A DNA stretch of 64,000 nt from Mycetocola miduiensis (GCF_900115155.1 NZ_FOVM01000004.1:124001-188000), one strand, 5' to 3'. Positions 33,790-42,780 are shown, counted from the first letter of the stretch. Program-made: numbers and translations. Notes: generated by a model not told the origin, from the sequence alone.

Positions 33790-34923
33790 ATGGCACAGCG
33801 CGAGGTCCCCAACCCCTTCTTCTGGCTCGGCTCGTACACCGAGGATGCCGGTGGGTCCGGCGCCGGAATCACCGCACTCCGGCAAGAAGACCGGGGCACG
33901 CTGCATCCGCTGTCCTCGTCGGCGCTCGACTCGCCGTCGTTCATCGCCACCCACCCCACCCTTCCCGTCGTGTATGCCGCACTCGAACACTCCGGCACGG
34001 TCGAGGCGCTCGCCCGACGGGGCGAATACGGGCTCGTGCCGCTCGGCAAACCGATCGAGGCCGGGGAAGCGGTCTGCCAGCTCACGGTGACGCCGGACGG
34101 CTCGGCTCTCATCGCGAGTTGCTACGGCGACGGACGCGTCGTTGTGTTCGCGCTGGCCGGCAACGGATCGTTCGCTGCCGACGGCATCGCCGCGGACGCC
34201 TCCAACGACCCGTACGGCAATCCGCTCGCAGCGCAGGCCGCGTCGGAGGAGCCGGTCGACTTCGGTGACGACCCGTTCGCCGAACTCGCGCTGCGCAAGG
34301 CGGTGTCCGACGCCGCCGTCGACCGCCAGTCCCGCGCGCACGCCTCCCTCGTGCTGCCGGAGGGCCGCGTCGCGACAACGGACCTCGGCCACGACACCGT
34401 CCGGATCTGGGCCCGCACCGGCACGCGACTGTCGCGCAGCCAGGAGATCGTCCTCCCGTTCGGCGTCGGTCCGCGCCACCTGGTCGCCCACCCGTCAGGC
34501 CACGTGCATGTCGTCACCGAATACTCCAACGAAGTCTTCACGCTGGGGCGGGGGGACGACGGGAGATGGCGGGTCGTGGCATCCGTTCTCGCGACGGCCG
34601 ATTCGATCGAGGACGGTGACAACGCCTCGGAAATCAGCCTCGCGGCCTCCCGCGAACAGCTCCACGTGTCGATTCGGGGCAGCAACCGGGTGTCAACCCT
34701 TGCGATCACCGGGGACGGGTCGACCGTGCGCGCGGTGGCCGACGTTGACAGTGGCGGCAACTGGCCGCGGCACCATGTCGAGTCGGGAGAGCTCCTGCAC
34801 GTCGCCAACGAACGATCCGGTGGAGTGTCGAGTTTCCGCCTTGATTCGCGCGGCGTGCCCTCCAAGCGGATCGGGACGGTTGAAGTGGGCTCCCCGACCT
34901 GCCTCGTCCGTGCGCGTCTTTAG
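33790..34923 (+). CDS. Lactonase-family beta-propeller protein (6-phosphogluconolactonase/YkgB-like)
   Basis: A 377-residue seven-bladed propeller protein. PFFWLGSYTEDAGGSGAGI, FIATHPTLPVVYAALEHSGTVEA, LTVTPDGSALIASCYGDGRVVVF, GPRHLVAHPSGHVHVVTEYSNEV and WPRHHVESGELLHVANERSGGVSSF are the repeating blade motifs of the family. I chose the ATG at 33790 (MAQREVPN), preceded by GAAAGG and a CAGACT box 7 bases upstream. Possibly a 6-phosphogluconolactonase; the substrate is unproven. Confidence 0.88.
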   Translation: MAQREVPNPFFWLGSYTEDAGGSGAGITALRQEDRGTLHPLSSSALDSPSFIATHPTLPVVYAALEHSGTVEALARRGEYGLVPLGKPIEAGEAVCQLTVTPDGSALIASCYGDGRVVVFALAGNGSFAADGIAADASNDPYGNPLAAQAASEEPVDFGDDPFAELALRKAVSDAAVDRQSRAHASLVLPEGRVATTDLGHDTVRIWARTGTRLSRSQEIVLPFGVGPRHLVAHPSGHVHVVTEYSNEVFTLGRGDDGRWRVVASVLATADSIEDGDNASEISLAASREQLHVSIRGSNRVSTLAITGDGSTVRAVADVDSGGNWPRHHVESGELLHVANERSGGVSSFRLDSRGVPSKRIGTVEVGSPTCLVRARL

Positions 34924-34926
34924 ACT
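34921..34926 (+). promoter_or_regulatory. Leaderless-type -10 box for the GNAT gene
   Basis: TAGACT, 6 bases before the GTG at 34933. Its first three bases are the stop codon of the upstream gene. Confidence 0.6.
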
Positions 34927-34932
34927 GTTCCG

Positions 34933-35571
34933 GTGATCGCAACGATTCCTGAGCCAGCGTCGCTGGTCGGCACATTCCTCCGGCTCGATCCGATGACGAG
35001 CGACGATCATCCAGGGCTGTTCAACGCCATAGCGACTCCCGACGTCTTCGCCGGCGGGTACGGTGGAGGCCCGGCGGGACTGCCGCGCGACCTCGACGCC
35101 TTCACACGATTCGCCGCCGGCTATTTCAACCAGGGAACCAACCGGTCTTTCACGATCCGTCTCATCGGCGGCGGCGACGCCGACGGCCTCATCGTCGGCA
35201 CATCCACCCTCGGTGACTTCGATGAGGCGAACGAGCATGCGCACCTTGGCTGGACCGCGTACAGTCCCACGGTGTGGGGTTCGGCTGTCAACTCTGAAGC
35301 GAAGCTGCTTCTTCTCGGCCTCGCCTTCGACTCGGGGTTCGGGCGGGTGAAGATCCAGGCCGACGAACGGAACGAACGGTCACGGGCGGCAATCGCCGGG
35401 ATCGGCGCGACCTTCGAGGGGCTCATCCGCCGGGACAAGCGGCGCGCCGATGGAACCTGGCGCACCACGGCCCAGTTCTCGGTGATTCTCGACGATTGGC
35501 CCGATGTTCGAGCCCACCTGGAAGCGCGATTGTCGAGGCAGGTTGGCCCCGTCGTGCCGCGTCCGTCCTGA
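34933..35571 (+). CDS. GNAT-family N-acetyltransferase (RimJ/RimL-like)
   Basis: A 212-residue acetyltransferase. LRLDPMTSDDHPGLFNAIA begins the fold, IGGGDADGLIVGTSTLGDFDEANEHAHLGWT holds the beta-strand 4 region, and NSEAKLLLLGLAFDSGFGRVKIQADERNERSRAAIAGIGATFEG is the acetyl-CoA-binding and C-terminal portion, matching ribosomal-protein-alanine acetyltransferase relatives. Substrate unknown. Confidence 0.9.
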   Translation: MIATIPEPASLVGTFLRLDPMTSDDHPGLFNAIATPDVFAGGYGGGPAGLPRDLDAFTRFAAGYFNQGTNRSFTIRLIGGGDADGLIVGTSTLGDFDEANEHAHLGWTAYSPTVWGSAVNSEAKLLLLGLAFDSGFGRVKIQADERNERSRAAIAGIGATFEGLIRRDKRRADGTWRTTAQFSVILDDWPDVRAHLEARLSRQVGPVVPRPS

Positions 35572-35631
35572 TCGGGCAGGATCTTGCGGTGCCGTGGCCG
35601 GAATCCGCCAGTGGCGACGCCGCGCGGTCGC

Positions 35632-35637
35632 TAGATT
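35632..35637 (+). promoter_or_regulatory. Leaderless-type -10 box for the EamA gene
   Basis: TAGATT, 6 bases before the GTG at 35644. Confidence 0.6.
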
Positions 35638-35643
35638 GACTGA

Positions 35644-36600
35644 GTGACCAGCATCCGCACCAGCCGATCCCCGCGCATGACCCCGCCATCGACCCAGACA
35701 TCCGCCCAGCCGCGGATCGTGTTGCAGTTCATCGGTATGGGGATGATCTGGGGTGCCAGCTTCCTTTTCATGAAGGTCGCGCTCGAAGGCGTCTCGTTCG
35801 GGCAGGTGGCCTGGACCCGGATCATGCTCGGTGCTCTCACCCTCGGCATCATCGCCCTTGTGACGCGCGCCCGGCTCCCGCGCCAGCCGATCATCTGGCT
35901 GCACTACGCGATCATCTCCATCACCTTCTGCGTTATCCCATATCTCCTGTTCGCCTGGGCGGAGCAATACATCTCGTCGAGTCTCGCCTCGATCCTCAAC
36001 GCCGTGACGCCGATCACGACCGCGATCATGGCCACCCTCGTCTTCCGGGTGGAGAAACTCAACTGGGGCCAGGTCCTCGGGGTGCTCGTCGGCATGGTGG
36101 GTGTCGTCGTTATCGTGGCGCCATGGCAGGTCGGTGCGCTGCTCGGCGACTGGCGTGGACAACTGGCCTGCCTCGGGGCGGTGACCTGCTACGGTTTCGC
36201 GCTCGGCTACCTGCGCAAGTTCCTCGCCCCGTACAAGGTGCCGTCGATCACGTCGGCGTTCATGTACATCGGGATGGCGGCGGTGATCATGGCGCTACTC
36301 ACTCCGGTGGTTGCCTGGCATCCCGTGCAACTGGACGTCTGGGTCGTTCTGAGCCTGATCGGCCTCGGCGCCCTCGGCACCGGCGTTGTCTACATCTGGA
36401 ACATGAACGTACTCGCAGCATGGGGGCCAACAGCCACGAGCGGGGTGACCTACGTGACCCCGGTCGTCGGCGTGATCCTCGGCGTGCTGCTCCTGCAGGA
36501 GTCGCTCGGCTGGCACGAACCCGTCGGCGCCGTCCTGGTATTCATCGGCATCCTGCTCACCCAGCAACGCATCCGGCTCAGCCGTCGCGTCGTCGCCTGA
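35644..36600 (+). CDS. EamA/DMT-family transporter
   Basis: A 318-residue inner-membrane protein with ten hydrophobic helices in two EamA repeats. The first begins IGMGMIWGASFLFMKVALEGVSFGQVAWTRIMLGALTLGII and contains LNAVTPITTAIMATLVFRVEKLNWGQVLGVLVGMVGVVVI. The second ends VTYVTPVVGVILGVLLLQESLGWHEPVGAVLVFIGILLTQ. Family members export amino acids or small metabolites; substrate not predictable. Confidence 0.93.
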   Translation: MTSIRTSRSPRMTPPSTQTSAQPRIVLQFIGMGMIWGASFLFMKVALEGVSFGQVAWTRIMLGALTLGIIALVTRARLPRQPIIWLHYAIISITFCVIPYLLFAWAEQYISSSLASILNAVTPITTAIMATLVFRVEKLNWGQVLGVLVGMVGVVVIVAPWQVGALLGDWRGQLACLGAVTCYGFALGYLRKFLAPYKVPSITSAFMYIGMAAVIMALLTPVVAWHPVQLDVWVVLSLIGLGALGTGVVYIWNMNVLAAWGPTATSGVTYVTPVVGVILGVLLLQESLGWHEPVGAVLVFIGILLTQQRIRLSRRVVA

Positions 36601-36643
36601 CGTCACACCAGAGGGCAACGTCCGGCACGACAGCCCGGCGCGG

Positions 36644-36649
36644 TAGATT
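36644..36649 (+). promoter_or_regulatory. Leaderless-type -10 box for chorismate mutase
   Basis: TAGATT, 6 bases before the ATG at 36656. The same hexamer and spacing occur upstream of the EamA gene. Confidence 0.62.
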
Positions 36650-36655
36650 GGTCGC

Positions 36656-36955
36656 ATGGTCGAGAACGCAGTCTCCGCAGAGCTCAACAGCCTTCGACGC
36701 AGCATCGACAACATCGATGCCGCGCTCATCCACATGCTCGCCGAGCGGTTCAAGGCCACCCAGCAGGTCGGCACCCTCAAAGCGGAGCACGGGCTGCCCC
36801 CCGCCGACCCCGAGAGGGAGCGGCGCCAGATCGCACGCCTCCGCGGGCTCGCCGAAGAAGCACACCTCGACCCGGCATTCGCCGAGAAATGGTTTAACTT
36901 CGTCGTCGCCGAGGTCATCCACCACCACGAGCAGATCGCCAACGGGCAACGGTGA
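36656..36955 (+). CDS. Chorismate mutase (AroQ class)
   Basis: A 99-residue all-helical chorismate mutase converting chorismate to prephenate. LNSLRRSIDNIDAALIHMLAERFKATQQVG is the long first helix with the catalytic Arg (LRRSID) and the Lys/Arg positions of helix 2 (RERRQIARLR). It is a free-standing small form, not fused to DAHP synthase or prephenate dehydratase. Overlaps the next gene (GTGA). Confidence 0.93.
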   Translation: MVENAVSAELNSLRRSIDNIDAALIHMLAERFKATQQVGTLKAEHGLPPADPERERRQIARLRGLAEEAHLDPAFAEKWFNFVVAEVIHHHEQIANGQR

Positions 36956-37869
36956 CCTGGGACCCCGTTCGGCTGCCGTCCCAGCGCGGACGGGTGGTCG
37001 CGGTTACCGGCGCGAACGCGGGGCTCGGGTTCTGGACGTCGTTCGCGCTCGCGCGCGCCGGCGCATCCGTGATCCTGGCCTGCAGGAATTCGCAGCGAGC
37101 GGATGCCGCGATGCGCGCGATCCGTGCGCGGGTACCTGACGCGGAGCTTTCGGTGCTGCAGCTGGACACGGCGGACCTCGCGTCGGTGAGATCCGCCGGC
37201 GAACACCTGGCCGGGCTCGATCGGCTCGACGCCCTGGTGAACAACGCCGGCATCGTGCACCCGCCCCTGCGGCGGACAGAAACCGTCGACGGGCTCGAAC
37301 TGATCACCGCCACCAACTTCTTCGGGGCGTTCGCGCTCACCGCTGCAGCTCTTCCCGCGCTCGAACGGACCCCGGGTTCGCGCGTCGTGTCTCTCGGAAG
37401 CCTCGCCACCTTGTTGGTGTCGTTGCGGCTCGATGACCTGCAGTTGACCCGCCGATACTCAGGATGGCAGGCGTACGCCCAGTCGAAGATTTTGCTGTCG
37501 TCGTTCGGGTTCGAACTCGACCGCCGTCTGCGCGAGCGGGGGAGCGGCATCCGGTCTCTCGTCGCCCACCCCGGGTACTCGATCTCTGGGCGCACCCCTC
37601 ACGTGCCCGGAGTGAATGAACCGAGCCGCGGCAAGCGGTTCGTCGACGGGCTGCAGGCCCCGTTCACGCAGGGTAAGAACCGCGGCGCTGAACCGGTCGT
37701 GCGGGCGGTCACCGACCCGGATGCCGGCGGCGGTGCCTTCTACGGCCCGCGCTACGGGGCGAAGGGGCCGGCGGTCCGCGCCCAGCCTGCGGCCGTCACC
37801 GTCGACGCGGGTGCCGCCCAGGCGATCTGGTCCGAAGCCGAGGTCGCGACGCGCACGCCGTTCCTCTAG
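36952..37869 (+). CDS. Short-chain dehydrogenase/reductase
   Basis: A 305-residue NAD(P)-dependent oxidoreductase with a Rossmann fold. The cofactor motif is VVAVTGANAGLGFW (TGxxxGxG), then LVNNAGI (NNAG), a catalytic Ser in VSLGSLA, and the YAQSK active-site Tyr-Lys pair. The C-terminus is extended, as in retinol-dehydrogenase/WW-oxidoreductase-like SDRs. GTG overlaps the chorismate mutase stop. Substrate unknown. Confidence 0.9.
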   Translation: MTWDPVRLPSQRGRVVAVTGANAGLGFWTSFALARAGASVILACRNSQRADAAMRAIRARVPDAELSVLQLDTADLASVRSAGEHLAGLDRLDALVNNAGIVHPPLRRTETVDGLELITATNFFGAFALTAAALPALERTPGSRVVSLGSLATLLVSLRLDDLQLTRRYSGWQAYAQSKILLSSFGFELDRRLRERGSGIRSLVAHPGYSISGRTPHVPGVNEPSRGKRFVDGLQAPFTQGKNRGAEPVVRAVTDPDAGGGAFYGPRYGAKGPAVRAQPAAVTVDAGAAQAIWSEAEVATRTPFL

Positions 37870-37883
37870 CGCGCCGGGCCGCT

Positions 37884-37947
37884 CGCGCGGGTGTTGTTGC
37901 GCTGCGCGGGTGCAATTGCACCCGCGCACCGCAGTTTCACCCGCGCG
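37884..37947. terminator. Nested palindromic terminator
   Basis: Two concentric inverted repeats: an outer pair CGCGCGGGTG (37884-37893) with CACCCGCGCG (37938-37947) around a perfect 26-bp palindrome (37903-37928) centred on CAATTG. It fills most of the 84-base gap between the convergent SDR and YhgE/Pip genes. Confidence 0.75.
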
Positions 37948-37953
37948 GGCGAG

Positions 37954-39888
37954 CTACGCCGCCCGCGGCACCAGCTGCCGCACCGTCACGGTGCGCGACC
38001 TGGCGATGGCGAGCGTTGTCGCCGCGAGGGACCCCGCCGTCCACATCAGCAGCCCGACGATGGCCGCACCGAGCCCACCGCCCGACGTGACGACGGCGTG
38101 GAGGGCGTTCACAGCCGGGTGGACCGGCATGAAACTCTGCGCCGTGTCGAGCGCGGCAGGTGCCGTGGCGATGATGCTTGTGCCGATGAGCGCGAGCGCG
38201 ACGATCATCGACAGGAACCGCCCCGCCCCACCGAAGACCGCGTTGAGGGCCTGGTTCGTTGCGGCGAACGCGACCCCGGTGAGCGCCGCGACCACGGCGA
38301 ACCCGATCCAGCCGCCGGCATCCAGCTCGACAAGCGGCTGAAGGATCGCCGCGACGAGGATGCCCTGAAGCGCGCCGACACCAGCGGCCGGCGCCCAGGC
38401 CCGGAGGGCGAGCAGAACCGATGGCCGCGTCGAGCCGAGGGTGCGCGCGGGCTTCGCTCGGAGCACGATCAGGCTGCCGAACGCCCCAAGCCAGAGGGCG
38501 AGTGCCGCGTAGAACGGAACCCCGGCGGCACCGAACGAGAGGGCCAGTTCGCCGTCGGCGACGACCGGTTCAGCGACGACCTCGGCGAGGGTGGTGCGTT
38601 CGGATTCGCTGTAGCTCGGCACAGCCGCAACCGCTTCGGAGAGCCCGCCCGCAAGGGAGTTCACCCCGTCGGCGACGCCTGCCGCGCCGGTCGAGAGTCC
38701 GGCGGCCCCTGTGCTCAACTCCGACACCCCGTCGGCAAGCTCCGATGCCCCCGCACTGATGGATGAGCCCCCGGCAGCGAGGCTCGATGCGCCTGCCGCC
38801 GTGTCGCTGATCCCAGCGGTGACGCTCGATAGCCCGGTGGCGAGGGCGCTGATCCCGCCGGACACCGAGTCGGCCCCTGTGGCGAGTTCACCTGGCGTGC
38901 CGATCGCGGCGATCGTTCCGGCCGATACAGCGGCGTTTCTTGCGGCAGTGCTGAGCGCGGCGCATTGGCTGCCCACGGGGTCCGCTGTGCAGGACTCTGT
39001 GGCGAGGGCGGCCAGGTCGGCGGCCTGTGCGTTCAGCGACACGGCCTGGCCGGCTACCGCGAGCTGAAGCTGGTCGATGCCGTCTGCGATTTCCGCGGCG
39101 CCGGTCGCGAGGGACTGCGCCTGCGTCGGCAGCGCTGCGGTCTGGTTCTCGAGCGTCGACAGACCGGATGCTAGTGACGACAGTCCTCCGGACAGCCCCG
39201 AAATTCCTGTTGCCAGTCCTGAGGCGCCGCTGGAGAGCTCGGTCGTGCCATCAGCGAGGGTCGATGCACCTGTCGCAAGTTCCGTTGCGCCTGCACCCAG
39301 TTGAGCGGCGCCGTCTGCGGCCGTTCCGAGTTGCTCGCCGAGGCCGTTGAACCCGACGTAGACGTTCTCGAGGTAGGAGGTCGTGAGTTCGTTGCCGACG
39401 AGACCGGCTGCCGTCGTGGTGATCACCTGGCTGACGGCGTCATCGACGAGGCGGCTCTGATCGCTCGTCGCCACGTCGACCGTCGCTTTCTCGGCTTCGG
39501 AGGCTTCGCCCGAGAACGAGGTGGCTGCCGACGAGAAGTTTTCGGGGATCGTGACGACAGCGGTGAACTTCCCTGAGTTGAGGCCACTGGCTGCGTCGTC
39601 TTCGTCGGTGATCACCCAGGTGTAGTTGGTGTCGGATGCCGCGTCGCCGCCGACAAGCCCTGCGGCGAGCTGGCGACCGAACGGCACCGTCTGCCCGTCG
39701 ATTTCAACGGGCGTGTCGTTGTTGACGATGGCCCCGTTCACCTGGTCAAGCCGCTCAGAAGGGTTCCAGAACGCCCAGACCAGAACTCCGGCAACGACGA
39801 GCGGTACGAGAACGATGCCGAGGATGGACAACCAGGTGACCCGCCCGGGAGCGCGAGCGGATTCGAATCGTGCCAGTGGTGTGCTCAT
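37954..39888 (-). CDS. YhgE/Pip-family membrane protein
   Basis: A 644-residue protein with one N-terminal helix (LSILGIVLVPLVVAGVLVWAFW) followed by RLDQVNGAIVNNDTPVEIDGQTVPFGRQLAAGL, the YhgE/Pip signature. A long extracytoplasmic region carries many LxxGxxxLxxG repeats (ATELATGASTLADGTTELSSG and similar, in two blocks), then about six C-terminal helices of the ABC-2-like fold. The ATG overlaps the MMPL gene stop by ATGA. Members pair with MMPL or ABC exporters or act as phage-infection proteins; here a partner of the MMPL protein is most likely. Confidence 0.9.
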   Translation of the reverse strand: MSTPLARFESARAPGRVTWLSILGIVLVPLVVAGVLVWAFWNPSERLDQVNGAIVNNDTPVEIDGQTVPFGRQLAAGLVGGDAASDTNYTWVITDEDDAASGLNSGKFTAVVTIPENFSSAATSFSGEASEAEKATVDVATSDQSRLVDDAVSQVITTTAAGLVGNELTTSYLENVYVGFNGLGEQLGTAADGAAQLGAGATELATGASTLADGTTELSSGASGLATGISGLSGGLSSLASGLSTLENQTAALPTQAQSLATGAAEIADGIDQLQLAVAGQAVSLNAQAADLAALATESCTADPVGSQCAALSTAARNAAVSAGTIAAIGTPGELATGADSVSGGISALATGLSSVTAGISDTAAGASSLAAGGSSISAGASELADGVSELSTGAAGLSTGAAGVADGVNSLAGGLSEAVAAVPSYSESERTTLAEVVAEPVVADGELALSFGAAGVPFYAALALWLGAFGSLIVLRAKPARTLGSTRPSVLLALRAWAPAAGVGALQGILVAAILQPLVELDAGGWIGFAVVAALTGVAFAATNQALNAVFGGAGRFLSMIVALALIGTSIIATAPAALDTAQSFMPVHPAVNALHAVVTSGGGLGAAIVGLLMWTAGSLAATTLAIARSRTVTVRQLVPRAA

Positions 39889-42665
39889 GCGGGTACCTCT
39901 GCTTCGTGCGACAGGTTGGAGGAGGTGAGGGCGACGCGGACAGCCGTGTCGGCGCCGGGAACGGCGTCGGCCTGCGTATCGGGGAACGCGGTGCCAACGA
40001 TGAGAGCCAGCGGGCGATCGTTCGCGTGCGCTTGGGCCTGCGCATCCGAGAGGGCGTCGCGCAGGTTGCGGCGGGTGAGTGCATCCGTCACCGTGTCGAT
40101 TCCGTCCAGGGTCAGGATCCGCGGCGACTCGCGGACAGCATCGGTGATCGCCCGAATGGGGTCCACCGCTTCGCTGATCGAGACGAATGCGACGCGGGAA
40201 CGAACGGATGCCGCCCGCACCGGCAACACATAACCGGCTACCTTGAGCTTCCCCGTGTCGGCGTGCATGCGGCCCGACATGGTCAGGAGCAACGCGGTGA
40301 CGCTGGACTCGCGCTCGCCGGAGACCAGAAGTGTTCCGCCTTCTGGCAGGTGCGCGTCGACGTTGTCGAAGAGTGCAGTCCGTGAACCGGAGAGGGTGAG
40401 ACCCTCCGCGCTGAGAACGTCGCTGGATGCCGTCGACGGCCAGTCGCGCAGTTCGATCTCGTGGTGCAGGCCTTCACCCTCGACGTCGAACGACGGGAGC
40501 GAGCGGTCGAGCCAGCGCGGTATCCACCATGCCTTCTCGCCGAGGAGGGCGAGAACGGCGGGGACGAACGTCATCCGGACGATGAACGCGTCGATGAAGA
40601 CACCGACGGCGAGACCGAGCGCGATCGGTTTGATGTTCACGTCACCTTCGGGAACGAAGGCCGCGAACACAGCGAACATGATGATGGCGGCCGCGGTCAC
40701 CACTTTCGCCGAGCCGAGGAAGCCGGTTTCGATGGAGGCGCGCGCCTTGCCGGAGTGGACGTAGTCCTCGCGCATCCGGGCGACGAGGAACACTTCGTAG
40801 TCCATGGCCAGTCCGAACAGGACGCCCATCAGGATGATCGGCATGAAGCTGATCACCGGGCCCTCTTTCGCGACGTGCAGTGCGTCGGCGAACCAGCCGT
40901 ACTCGAAGACGAGGGCGACGATGCCGAAGGACGCCGCGACGCTGAGCAGGTAGCCGACGGTGGCTTTGATCGGTACCCAGATCGACCGGAACACCATGGT
41001 CAGCAGCACGAGCGACAAGCCGACGACGATGATGCCGAACGGCAGCAGGGCGTTGCCGAGTTTGTCGGACACGTCGATGCCCACAGCGGTGAAGCCGGTA
41101 ACCGAGAGGTCCACGTCGTACTCGTCGACGAAGTAGTCGTGCATCGATCGGATCTCGGCGACGAGCGCCTTGGTCTCCTCAGAGTCCGGTGCTCCTTCGG
41201 GGATGACCTGGACGATCCCAGTGTCCGCTGTCTCGTTGGGCGTCGCAAGCGGAACGGCGGCGACGCCGTCGAGGGCTTCGATCTCGTCCTTCAGGTCGGC
41301 CATCAGCCCGAGCGGGTCGGTCGACGTGACGATCGACCCGGTCACGATGAGGGGACCGTTGAACCCTTCGCCGAAGTGTTCGGAGACGAGGTCGTATGTG
41401 ATGCGGGCCGGATCATCAGACGGCAGGCCGCCGGCATCCGGGAGGGCGAGGCGGAGTCCGAGGGCCGGGAGCGCCGCAAGGCCCAGAACGGCGACGACCG
41501 CCAGGATCGTGACGATCGGGAACCGGGTGACCGCACGCACCCAGCCGGTGAAGAACCGGTTGGGTCGGTGTTCGGCCGCGTCTACCGCATCGGATGCTGC
41601 GGCAGCGCGTGCCCGGCGCTTTCGTCTCGCGTGCTTCTTCGGCTTCGGCCGCAGGCGTTCGCCGGCGAAGCCGAGCAGCGCTGGGATGAGGGTGATCGAG
41701 ATCAGCACGGCCACGCCGACGCCGACCGCGGCGGCAGCACCCATGACGGTGAGGAACGGGATCCCGGCGACACCGAGACCGAGCAGGGCGATGATCACGG
41801 TGAGCCCGGCGAAGATCACGGCGGAACCAGCCGTTGCCGTCGCCCGCGCCGCCGATTCCTCGGCCGAGAGTGAACCCTTCAGCTGCTCCTGGTGCCGCGA
41901 GATGATGAACAGCGCGTAGTCGATGCCGACGGCGAGACCGAGCATGAGGGCGAGCATCGGCGTTGTCGAGTTGATAGAACTGAACGCCGTCGCAAGGAAG
42001 ATCAGTGCCATGGAGATGCCGACGCCGAGCAGGGCGGTGAGCAGGGGCATCCCAGCAGCGAGGAACGATCCGAAGGTGAGCAGGAGCACGATGAGGGCAA
42101 CGCCGACACCGACAAGCTCGACGATGCTCAACGCAGGCAGGTTGGTGCTGAACAGCTGCCCGCCAAGGGAGGCCACGGCTCCCTCGGGCAGCGCGTCCTG
42201 CAGTGCGGCGACTTCCTCGCCAAGCGCGTCCTTCGTCGCCGCGGTGATGTCGGCCGTTTCGCCGTCGAGCTGGATGCTGATGAGCCCGGACGAATCGTCC
42301 TCACTGACGGCTCCGGTGACGTTCTCATCGAAGGGCGACACCGCCCGCTCGACCTGGTCGAGGTCGTTGAGCGCGGTGACGGATGCCTCGATCGTGACCG
42401 ACACGTCTTCGTCGGTGACAGCATCCCCCTCTGGCGCGACGACGATGACCTGGGCGGTGGTTCCGCTCACCTGCGGGAACGTCGTCGCGAGCGAATCGAG
42501 GGCGGCCTGCGATTCGGTCCCCGGGATGGAGATCGCGTTGTCGAGGCCCTGATTGAAGAGGAGGGCGCCGCCGCCAACGAGCGCGAGGATCAGAATCCAG
42601 GCACCAACGACGATGCCACGTGCGCGAAATGCCCATCGGCCGAGCGAGTACAGCAGAGAAGACAC
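39885..42665 (-). CDS. MMPL-family RND exporter with degenerate ABC-ATPase-like C-terminal domain
   Basis: A 926-residue transporter. It has two RND halves of about six helices each, with large loops (helix 1 AFRARGIVVGAWILILALVGGGAL; GLAVGIDYALFIISRHQEQL in half 1 and GLAMDYEVFLVARMREDYVHSGKA in half 2, carrying the proton-relay motifs). Residues 749-926 form an extra domain that reads like an ABC ATPase: GGTLLVSGERESSVTALL at the Walker A position (Lys lost) and RILTLDGID at Walker B; LSGGQ is missing. I chose the GTG at 42665 with AGGAG six bases upstream. Overlaps YhgE/Pip; divergent from tetR. Confidence 0.92.
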   Translation of the reverse strand: MSSLLYSLGRWAFRARGIVVGAWILILALVGGGALLFNQGLDNAISIPGTESQAALDSLATTFPQVSGTTAQVIVVAPEGDAVTDEDVSVTIEASVTALNDLDQVERAVSPFDENVTGAVSEDDSSGLISIQLDGETADITAATKDALGEEVAALQDALPEGAVASLGGQLFSTNLPALSIVELVGVGVALIVLLLTFGSFLAAGMPLLTALLGVGISMALIFLATAFSSINSTTPMLALMLGLAVGIDYALFIISRHQEQLKGSLSAEESAARATATAGSAVIFAGLTVIIALLGLGVAGIPFLTVMGAAAAVGVGVAVLISITLIPALLGFAGERLRPKPKKHARRKRRARAAAASDAVDAAEHRPNRFFTGWVRAVTRFPIVTILAVVAVLGLAALPALGLRLALPDAGGLPSDDPARITYDLVSEHFGEGFNGPLIVTGSIVTSTDPLGLMADLKDEIEALDGVAAVPLATPNETADTGIVQVIPEGAPDSEETKALVAEIRSMHDYFVDEYDVDLSVTGFTAVGIDVSDKLGNALLPFGIIVVGLSLVLLTMVFRSIWVPIKATVGYLLSVAASFGIVALVFEYGWFADALHVAKEGPVISFMPIILMGVLFGLAMDYEVFLVARMREDYVHSGKARASIETGFLGSAKVVTAAAIIMFAVFAAFVPEGDVNIKPIALGLAVGVFIDAFIVRMTFVPAVLALLGEKAWWIPRWLDRSLPSFDVEGEGLHHEIELRDWPSTASSDVLSAEGLTLSGSRTALFDNVDAHLPEGGTLLVSGERESSVTALLLTMSGRMHADTGKLKVAGYVLPVRAASVRSRVAFVSISEAVDPIRAITDAVRESPRILTLDGIDTVTDALTRRNLRDALSDAQAQAHANDRPLALIVGTAFPDTQADAVPGADTAVRVALTSSNLSHEAEVPA

Positions 42666-42712
42666 GGTGCTCCTGGAATAGGGGACTGGGACGCGGCAGG
42701 TTTCTCCGCTCA

Positions 42713-42762
42713 GATACACGAGTGTATCCGATACAGAGTTGTATCAGATACACTGATGTATC
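42713..42762. promoter_or_regulatory. Three phased TetR-type operators
   Basis: Three 16-bp inverted repeats of the form GATACA-N4-TGTATC at 42713-42728, 42730-42745 (imperfect: central GAGT) and 42747-42762. They start exactly 17 bp apart. They lie in the promoter region between the divergent MMPL and TetR genes, and the last one abuts the tetR -10 box region. The TetR product (42787) is the probable ligand. Confidence 0.82.
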
Positions 42763-42774
42763 GCCCGTTCCCAG

Positions 42775-42780
42775 TAAGGT
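42775..42780 (+). promoter_or_regulatory. Leaderless-type -10 box for tetR
   Basis: TAAGGT, 6 bases before the ATG at 42787. The third operator occupies the expected -35 position, consistent with autorepression. Confidence 0.6.

Noticed and set aside
42713-42762. The three inverted repeats considered as a small CRISPR or transposon end
   Set aside because: Each unit is itself palindromic, the spacing is a single base, and they sit in a divergent tetR promoter. TetR operators explain them better.
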